Shown here: one piece after another, positions 1 through 8,650 of the stretch
Layout: every line of letters starts with the position of its first letter
Numbering within the stretch: the first letter of the stretch is position 1
Assembly: GCA_003151275.1 (NCBI GenBank)
Contig: PLXC01000022.1
Span: 1-56,011 of the forward strand
Source of the DNA: Candidatus Melainabacteria bacterium
GTDB lineage: Bacteria > Cyanobacteriota > Vampirovibrionia > Obscuribacterales > Obscuribacteraceae
Direction of reading: 5' to 3'
DNA: 56,011 bases
The notes under the pieces: generated by a model
Seen by the model: only the letters and a program-made list of their open reading frames with translations
Database searches by the model: none
What the model was told of the DNA's origin: nothing
Position numbers and translations under genes: made by a program

Positions 1-398
1 CTGCGCTCATATTGATCTGCAATGACGTGCCGACACAGAGCTTGATGTTCACCAATTGCGGCGCTAATCGAAAATTGGAGTGCCAGACGCGCTCTTCTGG
101 CATATCTACGCAGAGGGCTGCACAGACTAAAGTCGGGGTATTTATAACGATTGCTGCAATATATTGTTGAAAGTACAACTGGCAAAATTCTCTTTTGTAT
201 TTTGCAATACTTAACGTCTGCAGCGGTCAAACTAAGACCATGGATAATATCGACGTTATCTAGATTGCTCGGACGCTCGAAAGTTAGACAGGCACTAGCG
301 CCTAGTTTTTGAACGTGTAGCATTGTTTGCTCAAACTGAACGCGGTGACCGCCTGGTATTTTGGCCGCACGGCTATCAATCCAATATAAGACACGCAT
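1..398 (-). CDS. Glycosyltransferase family 4-like, N-terminal part (runs off left edge)
   Basis: An open frame of 132 codons starts at an ATG at 398 and has no stop before the window edge. The N-terminus (MRVLYWIDSR, then PGGHRVQFEQTMLHVQKLG) resembles the N-terminal Rossmann half of GT-B family 4 glycosyltransferases, where a first strand is followed by a glycine-rich turn and a helix. Later VDIIHGLSLTAADV is the typical 'D.iH' strand of that fold. The donor-binding C-terminal half lies outside the window, so donor and linkage cannot be guessed. It lies upstream of, and in the same orientation as, no further gene inside the window; the methyltransferase at 546 precedes it on this strand with a 147 bp gap. 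The family call is inference from the N-terminal half only. Confidence 0.6.
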   Translation of the reverse strand, partial: MRVLYWIDSRAAKIPGGHRVQFEQTMLHVQKLGASACLTFERPSNLDNVDIIHGLSLTAADVKYCKIQKRILPVVLSTIYCSNRYKYPDFSLCSPLRRYARRARLALQFSISAAIGEHQALCRHVIADQYER

Positions 399-545
399 CA
401 GTCCGCCACTCCATCAGAATCTCATTATTATGAACGAAGACAAGAGCAGCGTTATTAGTCAATTATAACTGGGAGCAACTTGTCGCCTGCCAGTTAGGTA
501 ATTATCAATTTCGTTTATCAAATCACGCAATCGGTAGATGCTGGT

Positions 546-1211
546 TCAGGAAATCGGAAGCTTATTAAAAACCGACTTTGCGAGTGCAACCAATTTCGGA
601 CGCCTCCTGAAGGGTGTTATTGAATAAGCTAGTTTCGAAGACGCCCTTTGCCGGTTAGTTACTAATCCGCTTTTTTTACAGTCGATTAGGGCGACGAAGA
701 TATAATCTTCAAACTCGTCATAGTCGAAATTGTAGCCAGCAAGATCTTTGATCGTCCATAAACACTTGTGTTCCTCGAACGGATTCTGATCTAAGTCGGA
801 GTTCTGCCCGAAGAAACTCGTTGGCGAGCTCATCAAAACGTAGTTGCATTTCTGAGACAATTTTTTGAGTAATCGTAATCCGGTTTCTTTGTCGAAGTGT
901 TCAATCACATCGCCAAGAATTGCGAGGTCATACGATGGCAAAGTGTCTAGGGTTTCACTTACATCACCGTAGTAAATATTATCGTAAATATAGTCATAAA
1001 TAGGAGTTTTATAGTTAGGGAAAGCTTCGCAACCGTCTATTCTCACGGTCCACTCCGACTTCTCGTATCGATTGAACCAGATGTCGCCATATTCTCGGCA
1101 CAAAAAGCCCCATTTACCAAATCCTACTCCTATGTCAAGGACCGACTTAGGCTCAACCCGCATGATGTGTTGAATCATTTGGGTGATGTGAACTGGCGCG
1201 GAGGTAGGCAT
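546..1211 (-). CDS. Class I SAM-dependent methyltransferase
   Basis: A 221-residue protein with the class I methyltransferase signature: motif I SVLDIGVGFGKWG near residue 25-37, an acidic strand end, and motif IV/post-IV YDLAILGDVIEHF near residue 95, the 'DVIEH' form common in small-molecule and sugar methyltransferases. The substrate is not visible. It lies between glycosyltransferase genes on the same strand, so methylation of a polysaccharide or of its building block is a reasonable inference. The start ATG at 1211 is kept because it sits about 25 residues before motif I, the usual distance. No signal peptide or membrane segment is visible, so it is cytosolic. Confidence 0.85.
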   Translation of the reverse strand: MPTSAPVHITQMIQHIMRVEPKSVLDIGVGFGKWGFLCREYGDIWFNRYEKSEWTVRIDGCEAFPNYKTPIYDYIYDNIYYGDVSETLDTLPSYDLAILGDVIEHFDKETGLRLLKKLSQKCNYVLMSSPTSFFGQNSDLDQNPFEEHKCLWTIKDLAGYNFDYDEFEDYIFVALIDCKKSGLVTNRQRASSKLAYSITPFRRRPKLVALAKSVFNKLPIS

Positions 1212-1336
1212 GGTGTTTATCTTGTGATGGTATGAATTTAAGTGTGCGTCGTTTTTGTCAAAGAATCCTTAATTCGATATTATTAGAGCGAAGGTATCAC
1301 CGTATTTGATGGCATGCTCACCGACTATTTTGTGTG

Positions 1337-2482
1337 TTAGCCAGAGGTGAGCCGGGAATAAAGTTTGATGTATTGATCTGTAATCTGTTTCCAATCAAAA
1401 TTTTGCACTTGCTCAAGCCCATTTTTGCCTAGTTCTTTAATCAGTTTTTCGTCCGAACAGAGTCGACTCATCGCGTGGAACAAAGCTTCATCATCTTTTG
1501 GTGGTACAAGCAAACCGTTGACGCCTTCTTGAATAAATTCAGGTGGTCCGCCAGTGTTGGTTGCTATCACCGCTTTACCTGCTCGCATTGCCTCGAGGCA
1601 AACTATTCCAAATGGTTCCACAGGTGATGGCAATACGAAAAATAAACATTTCCGAAAGAGGTCGGTAACAGCCGGACGAGCTTGTCTTCCGACAAAGTGA
1701 ACTCGTTTTTCAATTGCCAGAGTTAAGCACAATTGGTTTAATTCAGCCTGGGCTTCTCCTGCTCCTGCTAGAACTAGATCAACATTCGGCTGAAGTGAGC
1801 TAAGTCTTTTAAATGCCTTAATCAGCCAGTCAAAACCTTTGTTATGAACAAGTCTGCCTAATCCGAATATGAATTTGTTTGGCAATATCAAATCATCTTG
1901 AGACTGCAGTTGTTCACTTAAGTCGACACCATTGAACAAGACTTCTTCTATCGGAGAGTTGAACGGAAAGCGTTGTTTAGCGTCATCAAGTACGTATTTC
2001 GAGCAGGCTGTGACACCATCGGCAGCATTCAAGAGTTTGGATGCAGAATATCGCGCAAAAGCTGAGCGGTCATAGAAATTGTTGGCATCCATAAAGAATT
2101 CACCCTGGAGTGTGACCAGCAGTTTTTTCTTTAGTAACATCCTGGCGACATAACAGTAGAGTGAGTTTGAACTCGGACAAATCACGTGAATCACGTCAGG
2201 CTCAAACGATTGGACGAATTTCAGAAATCTGGCGATGTTCCCAGGAATTCGAGCACCCATAGCAAGCCCTGTCAGAGTTCTTCCAGGACTCTTAAAAAAA
2301 AATCGGTGAACCGGAACTCCCTCCATCTCTTCTGTTTCCGGGAGGGCATCAGGAAATCGATTTACCGCAATGGCAACTGTGAATCCTTTTTCCTGCAATT
2401 TCGCGGCAAGGTTTCTACAAATTTCTTCTACGCCACCTAGGCTGGGATAGAAAGCGCTCGGACATAATAAAATTCGCCTCAT
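1337..2482 (-). CDS. Glycosyltransferase family 4 (GT-B)
   Basis: A 381-residue, full-length GT4 enzyme expected to transfer a sugar from a nucleotide-sugar donor to a lipid-linked or growing glycan at the inner face of the membrane. The N-terminus has the acceptor-side glycine turn (PSLGGVEEICRNLA). The C-terminal half has the donor-side signature FGLGRLVHNKGFDWLIKAF and the E-x7-E nucleotide-sugar motif EPFGIVCLEAMRAG. The start at 2482 sits just before the first strand (MRRILLCPS). It belongs to the minus-strand group with the exporter and exported protein at 2518-4924 and follows them by 35 bases, which supports a role in the same exopolysaccharide pathway. The sugar specificity cannot be read from sequence. 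Confidence 0.9.
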   Translation of the reverse strand: MRRILLCPSAFYPSLGGVEEICRNLAAKLQEKGFTVAIAVNRFPDALPETEEMEGVPVHRFFFKSPGRTLTGLAMGARIPGNIARFLKFVQSFEPDVIHVICPSSNSLYCYVARMLLKKKLLVTLQGEFFMDANNFYDRSAFARYSASKLLNAADGVTACSKYVLDDAKQRFPFNSPIEEVLFNGVDLSEQLQSQDDLILPNKFIFGLGRLVHNKGFDWLIKAFKRLSSLQPNVDLVLAGAGEAQAELNQLCLTLAIEKRVHFVGRQARPAVTDLFRKCLFFVLPSPVEPFGIVCLEAMRAGKAVIATNTGGPPEFIQEGVNGLLVPPKDDEALFHAMSRLCSDEKLIKELGKNGLEQVQNFDWKQITDQYIKLYSRLTSG

Positions 2483-2517
2483 TCAAAACTGTTTCCTTTG
2501 CAAATCAAAATGTGAGG

Positions 2518-3675
2518 TTAGTGTGTGGTATCGCTCGCGGTGTCGCTCAATTGTTTGCCCCCGGAGACAAGACTGTAGAGTTCCGTGTGCATCTTTTTCA
2601 CATTCTCATCATTAGGATAAAGGTCTTCCACCACAGTTAATTCGGTAAGTGCGCCCGCAAGGTTATTTTGCGAGATCTTTTTGTTTACCATTGCAAGGTG
2701 ATTTTCACTCTCCTGACCGTTGGAAGTTGTGGTACCTCCGGAGATTGGTGATTGGTTTAATATTTGGGCGTGAGTTTCTAATTTGGTGAGTGATGTATTT
2801 GCATTGTTTTTTTGACCAAGCAAATTGCCGGCGAGGTCGGTAGAGAAGTTGCTCGTATCTGGATTACCAGTGTACGGAGGTACAATCACGGACTCTGTCA
2901 ACTGCAATTGAATGGGCGTGCCCTCGGGCAAAATAACTGATTTTCCTTTACATACAAGGGGATCAAGAATTGTTAAACCGGCGCCTTCCCATGCTCCCCT
3001 AACTGTGCCTTGAATATGCTTTCCTTTGTCAGCAAACGCGCAGCCGATCACGGCTCCAGCACCCGCTGATATCGCGATTGCTATTCCTCCAGTTCCTATC
3101 GAAGCGGGTATAGCAATCCGGGACACAGTCATCAAGACGCCTCGGATTCGTTGTTTTTTTGTAGTAGGCTTTGATTCACTTGATGGTTTGATTGAGCCGT
3201 CATCAGTATCTGATGCGGCAAATAAATCAATTTGTTTGTCGCCTAAATGCGCCTTATAAAAACGAATGACGAGAGCACCATCAGTTTGGCCAAAGGTTGC
3301 CTTTTTGGATGATTCAACACAACCTTCAATTATGGTGCCTTCTTCCAGCCACGGTTTTCCCTTGTCATTGAGGGAGCTGATAACGATCGCTTGTACGTCA
3401 TCTCCGTTTAGATTGAATGATGAGTTTAGCGGTGTGAGTAGCCTGGCAAAAATTTGTCCATTATTGACTTGAATCTTCTTTACAGGTTTTTTGCTGATGT
3501 GCTCGCTGTGTGCAATAAACTCGTTGACCGTTTCCAGGGGACTGGCTTCCGGTTGAAGAGCGTCATGAATCATTCTGGCTGTGCTGCTGTCACTAGCATC
3601 TGCGTAAGGTGTAATAACTAGGCAGAGCGACACTGACACTAAGCCAATGAAAATTCGCCTGCGGAATGCTTGCAT
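2518..3675 (-). CDS. Exported protein of unknown function in exopolysaccharide operon
   Basis: A 385-residue protein with an N-terminal signal segment (RRIFIGLVSVSLCLVITPYADA) and a likely signal-peptidase site after ADA. The middle (residues about 68-160) reads like a beta-rich domain with LLTPLNSSFNLNGDDVQAIV and WLEEGTIIEGCV, faintly reminiscent of TrbI/VirB10-type beta-barrel domains; that likeness is weak. A glycine/alanine-rich stretch (GTGGIAIAISAGAGAVIGC) may insert in or lie against a membrane, followed by VILPEGTPIQLQLTESVIVPP. The C-terminus has a helix pair resembling a TPR-like repeat (LAGALTELTVVEDLYPNDE). It starts 4 bases after the stop of the Wza-type exporter, so the two are surely co-transcribed. 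I do not recognise the family; an accessory role in polymer export is inferred from position. Confidence 0.65.
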   Translation of the reverse strand: MQAFRRRIFIGLVSVSLCLVITPYADASDSSTARMIHDALQPEASPLETVNEFIAHSEHISKKPVKKIQVNNGQIFARLLTPLNSSFNLNGDDVQAIVISSLNDKGKPWLEEGTIIEGCVESSKKATFGQTDGALVIRFYKAHLGDKQIDLFAASDTDDGSIKPSSESKPTTKKQRIRGVLMTVSRIAIPASIGTGGIAIAISAGAGAVIGCAFADKGKHIQGTVRGAWEGAGLTILDPLVCKGKSVILPEGTPIQLQLTESVIVPPYTGNPDTSNFSTDLAGNLLGQKNNANTSLTKLETHAQILNQSPISGGTTTSNGQESENHLAMVNKKISQNNLAGALTELTVVEDLYPNDENVKKMHTELYSLVSGGKQLSDTASDTTH

Positions 3676-3679
3676 AGTT

Positions 3680-4924
3680 CTACTTCGTTACAGCTACTGA
3701 TTTGGAGGCTGACGCTGCTGAGTTCAATCTAAACATCATCGTTTGCATGGCTGCATTCATCATGACTTGAGGCATGGTTTTGCCAGCGAAGGCCATGGCT
3801 TTTTTAGCGACTGAATCTTTGACAACAATCACATCACCTGACCGCACCTTCACACGGGCTTGAGACTCAGGATTTTTAAGAGCATGGTTCAGTCTCATGT
3901 CAACTTTTTCAGTGCTTATGCTGCCATCGCGATTGGTGCGAGCTAAAATGACGAATTTGTCTTTTGCTGTATCAGTAAAACCGCCAGCTCTGGCGATAAC
4001 AGACAAGATGTCGTCATCTCCAGACATCAGCATCAGTCCAGGAGTTTTTACTGCTCCCATAACCCTTATTTTGTGATTATTAGCCACCACTTTACCAAAA
4101 TCATTGGTATTAAATTCAGAACCGCCTTTTGGTACGTAAATAACGTCGCCAGGTTGAAGAACCAAATCTTCACTGACGTCTCCGTCAAGCATCAGTTTCC
4201 ACAAATCCACGTCAATGACTTGCTTTGGATGGAGTCTAGTCACGTGTAGATGCCTAATGTCCGCAGTTTCTTTTAAACCGCCAGCCATTTCCAACGCCGA
4301 TGAAACCGTAAAAATTCCGCCTGCCGCAGGTGGTGCTTTACTCTCCCCAGCGGTTGCGGTTGCATCGCCGCCTTCATCTCCGCCGCCTGCTGATGCTCCT
4401 GCAGCTGCACCCGGGGTGTAGAGTCCGGGATGACTAACCTCGCCAAGCAAGTAGACTTGCGTAGGCCGCTGTCGCGCTAGATTGACGACGATTTCAGGGT
4501 TAACGAACCATTTCTTAGCTTTTTCGTTGATCAGGGTGTTGAGTTCGCGAAGAGACAGTCCAGCAGCTTCAATGACACCAGCGTAATTAATTACAGCCGT
4601 TCCGTCCGGCAGTACTGGCGCCGTTGTAGTTGAACCTTTGTCGTCGTCGGAAGACAGATCTGTTATAGACATTACGTCCCCAGGTCCGAGCACATATTCC
4701 TGTGTGATTCCAACATTCAATTTGAAGGCTTTTTGAGGAAGTTTTTGAGGGACTCCGGCCAGGGCTGGGCGAGCCGCAACCTGCCGGTTGTCAGCAGTCG
4801 GTCTTTCTTGCCTAAAAGAAGGCTCTGCAGATAAGCATGCGGGGCTTATAATCGCCGCAACAAAGGTGAAGGCGATTGAATTCGTTGTGACCTTAGTGAA
4901 AAGTCCGCGCATTTGGTTCTCCAT
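3680..4924 (-). CDS. Wza-type polysaccharide export protein (Poly_export/SLBB)
   Basis: A 414-residue protein with a signal peptide (about residues 5-33, ending CLSAEP) and the Poly_export domain start YVLGPGDVMSI near residue 79. The domain then runs through PDGTAVINYAGVIEAAGLSL and VNPEIVVNLA, followed by the SLBB-like segment PTQVYLLGEVSHPGLYTPG. A second SLBB-like unit begins at KIRVMGAVKTPGLMLM. In characterised systems Wza-type proteins form the outer-membrane or periplasmic channel through which capsule or exopolysaccharide leaves the cell. A Gly/Ala/Glu-rich insert (GAAAGASAGGGDEGGDATAT) interrupts the first SLBB unit, which is unusual. The start at 4924 is supported by AGG seven bases upstream of the ATG. 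It heads a minus-strand operon with the exported protein at 2518. Confidence 0.9.
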   Translation of the reverse strand: MENQMRGLFTKVTTNSIAFTFVAAIISPACLSAEPSFRQERPTADNRQVAARPALAGVPQKLPQKAFKLNVGITQEYVLGPGDVMSITDLSSDDDKGSTTTAPVLPDGTAVINYAGVIEAAGLSLRELNTLINEKAKKWFVNPEIVVNLARQRPTQVYLLGEVSHPGLYTPGAAAGASAGGGDEGGDATATAGESKAPPAAGGIFTVSSALEMAGGLKETADIRHLHVTRLHPKQVIDVDLWKLMLDGDVSEDLVLQPGDVIYVPKGGSEFNTNDFGKVVANNHKIRVMGAVKTPGLMLMSGDDDILSVIARAGGFTDTAKDKFVILARTNRDGSISTEKVDMRLNHALKNPESQARVKVRSGDVIVVKDSVAKKAMAFAGKTMPQVMMNAAMQTMMFRLNSAASASKSVAVTK

Positions 4925-5185
4925 GGAGTTACCTATTTGAGAATGTCAATAAGAATACTACAGTGCTAGTCCAGACAGTTGATTGAGACTTTTGAATTGA
5001 TTAACCCGATTGTCAAGAGGATCTTGGCTATCTCGAAACCTCCCTGCCTGGTCCTTTTAACTATTGGCAACAGCTAAGGCTTAGCACTGCTTGCTGCGAA
5101 ACACTCTATTACAGTGCTCCAATTTTGGAGGAAGATAGGTTCCATATAAGTGTATTCTTGAAATCCAATTTTAGGATTCCAGAAA

Positions 5186-6292
5186 GTGCGTTCGGTAGTA
5201 CAAATATCAACTTTTTATTCCGATCACGGTGGTGTCGAGAAGTCGGTTTCCGACTTGGTGGCCGGGCTCAAAGTCGATCATGACGTTAGTGTCCTATGTA
5301 CACATAGCCATTCCCGTACCCGTCATGATGCCGTTGATGGGGTGCCTGTAACCGCAGTCGGCAGAATTGTTGAAATTCAAGGCAGACCACTCGCGGCAAT
5401 GTTTCCGTGGGAATTGCGTCGATATAACTGCGATGTGGCTCATTATCATTTGCCTTTTCCGTTGGCGATGGCGTCACACCTGATTTCTGCTCCAAAATCG
5501 AGGTTGACTGTTGCAACCTGGCATCACGACCTGGTCAAGCATCCTCGATTTAAAAGGTTCATTGAACCGCTTTTGGAATCGTTTCTTGATCGAATAGACA
5601 TGATTATCGTAACTGCTCCAGCATTGGTGGAGCATACCCCAGTTCTTTACAAGCGCAAACATAAGTGTCGGGTAATTCCGTTAGGAATTGCCGAAGAGCT
5701 CTTTGGGGGTCCGTATCCAGAGAACACCAGCGATGGTGTCAGTGATATTTCTGAAGATCCAATCATACTGTACGTCGGTCGACTCGTGTACTACAAAGGA
5801 TGCGACGTCCTCATCAAGGCGATGAAAAATGTAAATGCAAGATTGATGCTGGTAGGCGAGGGACCTTTACGAGGTGAGCTGGAAACACTTGCAAATGACT
5901 TGCAAATTGCCGACCGAGTTCAATTTTTAGGGCGAATATCAGACGATGATTTGGCAAACGCTTACAGAAGAAGTTCGCTATTTGTTCTGCCTTCGACTTT
6001 GCCGACTGAGTGTTTCGGTCTCGTACAAGTGGAAGCAATGCTGTCTGGAAAACCAGTAATTAATACCAACTTACCGACCGGAGTTCCGTGGGTGAGTATT
6101 CACAATGAGACGGGCATGACCGTACCGCCCAATGATTCAAATGCCCTTGCATCGGCAATCAATCAGTTGCTTGACGATTCGCCGCTAAGATACAAACTTG
6201 GACGTCAGGCAAAAGAACGCGCCCAAAATATGTTTACGCTAAAACGTCATGTTGCCGCAGTAGCAGACCTTTACCAAGAACTTTTAGGCTAA
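5186..6292 (+). CDS. Glycosyltransferase family 4 (GT-B)
   Basis: A 368-residue GT4 enzyme starting with GTG at 5186 (RSVVQISTFYSDHGGVEKSV), which places the first strand and the HGGVEKSV glycine turn at the expected position. The donor half carries ILYVGRLVYYKGCDVLIKAM (about residue 195) and the E-x7-E region ECFGLVQVEAMLSGKP. It should transfer a sugar from a nucleotide donor onto a lipid-linked acceptor in the cytosol. It is divergent from the exporter operon across 261 bases that must hold both promoters, and convergent with the sugar transferase at 6307, with only 14 bases between the stops. The donor sugar is unknown. Confidence 0.9.
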   Translation: MRSVVQISTFYSDHGGVEKSVSDLVAGLKVDHDVSVLCTHSHSRTRHDAVDGVPVTAVGRIVEIQGRPLAAMFPWELRRYNCDVAHYHLPFPLAMASHLISAPKSRLTVATWHHDLVKHPRFKRFIEPLLESFLDRIDMIIVTAPALVEHTPVLYKRKHKCRVIPLGIAEELFGGPYPENTSDGVSDISEDPIILYVGRLVYYKGCDVLIKAMKNVNARLMLVGEGPLRGELETLANDLQIADRVQFLGRISDDDLANAYRRSSLFVLPSTLPTECFGLVQVEAMLSGKPVINTNLPTGVPWVSIHNETGMTVPPNDSNALASAINQLLDDSPLRYKLGRQAKERAQNMFTLKRHVAAVADLYQELLG

Positions 6293-6306
6293 AACTCAAT
6301 TTCGCC

Positions 6307-7044
6307 CTAACCGAACACGTGTATGCACTGTAGTGTTGCGAATATGAGCGCTACTAGTCCTACACCACCGGCGATGCTAACGTGTTTGCACATAAATAGG
6401 GACCGAGCGAATATTTGTACATCGAGCACTACACTCCAGCTGGCCTCATATTCGTGGTTATACTCAAAACGCTCAAAGTAAGTGAGCTCTCTATTTCGAT
6501 TTATTTGCTCCAGTCCTACAAGACCTGGGCGGCTGTGTGGAGAAAAGCCTGCATAAGAAGAGCTTACTTGGAGTGTTCCTTTAATGTATTCAGTTTCGTC
6601 CACAGAAAGAGGACGGGGTCCAATCAGACTCATGTCTCCCAACAATATATTTATCAGTTGGGGTAACTCATCCAGATTTGTGAGTCTTAAAAATGATCCA
6701 ACGGAAGTTAAACGCTGATCGTCTTTTGCCGTTTTAAATCCGGCCGTATGTGAATCGCAATGCATAGTTCGCAGCTTGTAAATATTGAACACTTTGCCTT
6801 TCCGACCAACTCGCTTTTGCACAAACAGTGGGCTGCCTGAAGATTCAAGCGCTATTGCCAAGCAGGATGCTAAGAGCATCGGACCGGTAACGATTAGTCC
6901 AAACAATGCAAACACAATATCGAACAGTCGTTTGGCTGGGGAAGCCGCCGCGCGACCGCTGTCTAGTGTACTAATCGATCTTAATGAACTTTGGTGCTCA
7001 AAGGTCTCAGTGAGCGGAGTGAAAGACTCCAGAGTCGATGGCAT
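6307..7044 (-). CDS. Polyprenyl-phosphate sugar-1-phosphate transferase (bacterial sugar transferase family)
   Basis: A 245-residue membrane enzyme of the WcaJ/WbaP/PglC-like family that starts repeat-unit synthesis by moving a sugar-1-phosphate from a nucleotide sugar to undecaprenyl phosphate. Residues about 38-70 hold the membrane helix preceded by AKRLFDIVFALFGLIVTGPM. The catalytic domain has VQKRVGRKGKVFNIYKLRTM (about 78-97) and the signature LDELPQLINILLGDMSLIGP followed by RP. The domain is the short single-helix type, without the four-helix N-terminal part of the long enzymes; a hydrophobic C-terminal segment (GGVGLVALIFATLQCIHVFG) is an unusual addition. It is the likely initiating enzyme for the polymer made by the neighbouring glycosyltransferases. 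Confidence 0.92.
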   Translation of the reverse strand: MPSTLESFTPLTETFEHQSSLRSISTLDSGRAAASPAKRLFDIVFALFGLIVTGPMLLASCLAIALESSGSPLFVQKRVGRKGKVFNIYKLRTMHCDSHTAGFKTAKDDQRLTSVGSFLRLTNLDELPQLINILLGDMSLIGPRPLSVDETEYIKGTLQVSSSYAGFSPHSRPGLVGLEQINRNRELTYFERFEYNHEYEASWSVVLDVQIFARSLFMCKHVSIAGGVGLVALIFATLQCIHVFG

Positions 7045-7130
7045 TGGCTAAAGGTTCCAAACGTATTGTTGTGCTGGTAATTAAGGCTCTTCGCAACTGA
7101 GTATACCGTGTGACTACCTCAACCAACTTC

Positions 7131-7160
7131 CTGACATCAACGGATTTACATACTTATAAT
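7131..7160 (+). promoter_or_regulatory. Sigma-70-type promoter for the 7269 gene
   Basis: CTGACA (7131-7136) and a perfect TATAAT (7155-7160) are separated by 18 bases. Transcription would start near 7167 and give a leader of about 100 bases before the nucleotidyltransferase gene at 7269. This is one of the best core promoter matches in the window. It rests on consensus match only. Confidence 0.55.
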
Positions 7161-7268
7161 TGAACTGAATAAGCACCAGTTAATTGCATGGAAATTATTT
7201 TTGTCGCAACAGCTCGCACTCAGTTGAGAGAACTGTGAAAATACGAAATATTAGAGTGCGGGTGATAA

Positions 7269-8624
7269 ATGGATTTAACAAAATACAAATTTAGATGTGG
7301 AGGAAAGTCACAACGAATTTTTTCACTGTCTGGTTTGTCCGACATCAGTGCGCCCGAGGCTATTCTGGCAGCACTGCTTAGTCGAAGTGCAACGAGCGAA
7401 CAGATTCTGGTTCAGGATGCTGAAACGCTGAATAAATTTCTTGATTTGGTAAGCGAGAATGAGCTATGCGGGTTCGCTTTGGAGTCTATTCATTTGTTAG
7501 GACTAGAGGCGAAATTTCGTAGCTTAACAATAGATCATCACGGGGCTATGGTAGATCTATTGACTCTCATTACTAGACAGTCAGCTCTTGAAGCAATCAA
7601 ATTTGAGAAGTTTGAAGCAAAGTTCGCAAGCTTTTTGAAGCTTACCTCCATCCTCCACGAACCCGCCATTTGGTTGAAAGGAATAGTGACTAGCAGAACT
7701 TGCTATACAAATCCCTCGTTCAGGCTTTCAGGTGATTTTGACTGCTTTATCGATCCAAGAAATTTTCTTGAGTTTTATAAAATTCTTTGTGAGCATGATT
7801 TTCATGTCATTACAGGCGATACCGGTTTTTGTAACCAGCTGGGTGTGGGACCGGTAGCTTCAGTAGATGACCTGTTCCTCGCGCCCTCCGCGGAGCTGGT
7901 GCCCTCAGCCGTTTTCGGCTTTTATCGGAATCGCTGGCCGCTTCTGGATATCAAATTCAATCCACTGGACCGCGGGCTCAAGATGATCGAACTGGATCGT
8001 TTCAAAAGAGACGCTAAATTTGTGCAATGGCGAGATCAACTATTTTGCGCTCCTGATTTACTAGATCAATTGATGATTTCGCTCACTCATTTTGAGAAGG
8101 ATAGATTAATTGGTTGGAAACAACTTTTAGACATCAAGCTCCTGGCAGAAAAGATTAATGGCACACCTGAACTGTGGAATGAGTTTGTCAGGCGTTCCGA
8201 GGTAGAAGGAGTTAGTACCGCGTGTTGTGCTGGGCTGAGCTTGGCACAAGAGCGGCTTGGTCTTAGGGATGCTGATCAAGTAGTTCACGACTTATCTCCA
8301 AGAGCCCAAGGAATTTCCCAACGACTCTTCACCTTTACGGTGACACCACTTTTTTACTGGAACGCTAGCAGTGTGCCGATGCTGTTAGCAAATGCGAAAT
8401 TTTCCGATGATTCGTCAAGAAAGATGAGGGTTTTGAAGGAATCCTTTTTTCCCAACAAGCAATTTCTGTCCAAATATTACTTTGGCGGACGCGACCTAAG
8501 TGTCATTTCTACAACTTTCGCTTTGCTCTTGCACTGGCTGATCTTGTGGTTGCCTGGTGGTGTCGTTCGGCGAACTTTTGGAAGATTGATTTGGCGACAT
8601 AATCAGTTTGGCACTGAGGAATAG
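7269..8624 (+). CDS. Nucleotidyltransferase-fold protein (NTP_transf_5-like), island 1
   Basis: A 451-residue protein with the polymerase-beta-type catalytic pattern: FRLSGDFDCFIDPRNFLEFY near residue 152-171, the 'GD.D' metal-binding pair of the NTP_transf_5 family. Further family features follow: an ILDIKF-type strand with the third acidic residue (WPLLDIKFNPLDRG) and a helical C-terminal half. Proteins of this family occur beside HprK-related kinases and PqqD-like proteins in several peptide-modification loci, including kinase-bearing lasso peptide clusters, where nucleotidyl or sugar transfer to a phosphorylated peptide has been proposed. It has a clear paralog at 36708-38081 in the second island, sharing domain plan and length. 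The exact reaction is not known. Confidence 0.8.
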   Translation: MDLTKYKFRCGGKSQRIFSLSGLSDISAPEAILAALLSRSATSEQILVQDAETLNKFLDLVSENELCGFALESIHLLGLEAKFRSLTIDHHGAMVDLLTLITRQSALEAIKFEKFEAKFASFLKLTSILHEPAIWLKGIVTSRTCYTNPSFRLSGDFDCFIDPRNFLEFYKILCEHDFHVITGDTGFCNQLGVGPVASVDDLFLAPSAELVPSAVFGFYRNRWPLLDIKFNPLDRGLKMIELDRFKRDAKFVQWRDQLFCAPDLLDQLMISLTHFEKDRLIGWKQLLDIKLLAEKINGTPELWNEFVRRSEVEGVSTACCAGLSLAQERLGLRDADQVVHDLSPRAQGISQRLFTFTVTPLFYWNASSVPMLLANAKFSDDSSRKMRVLKESFFPNKQFLSKYYFGGRDLSVISTTFALLLHWLILWLPGGVVRRTFGRLIWRHNQFGTEE

Positions 8625-8650
8625 ACAGTCTGTCTGAGCATTTCAGAATT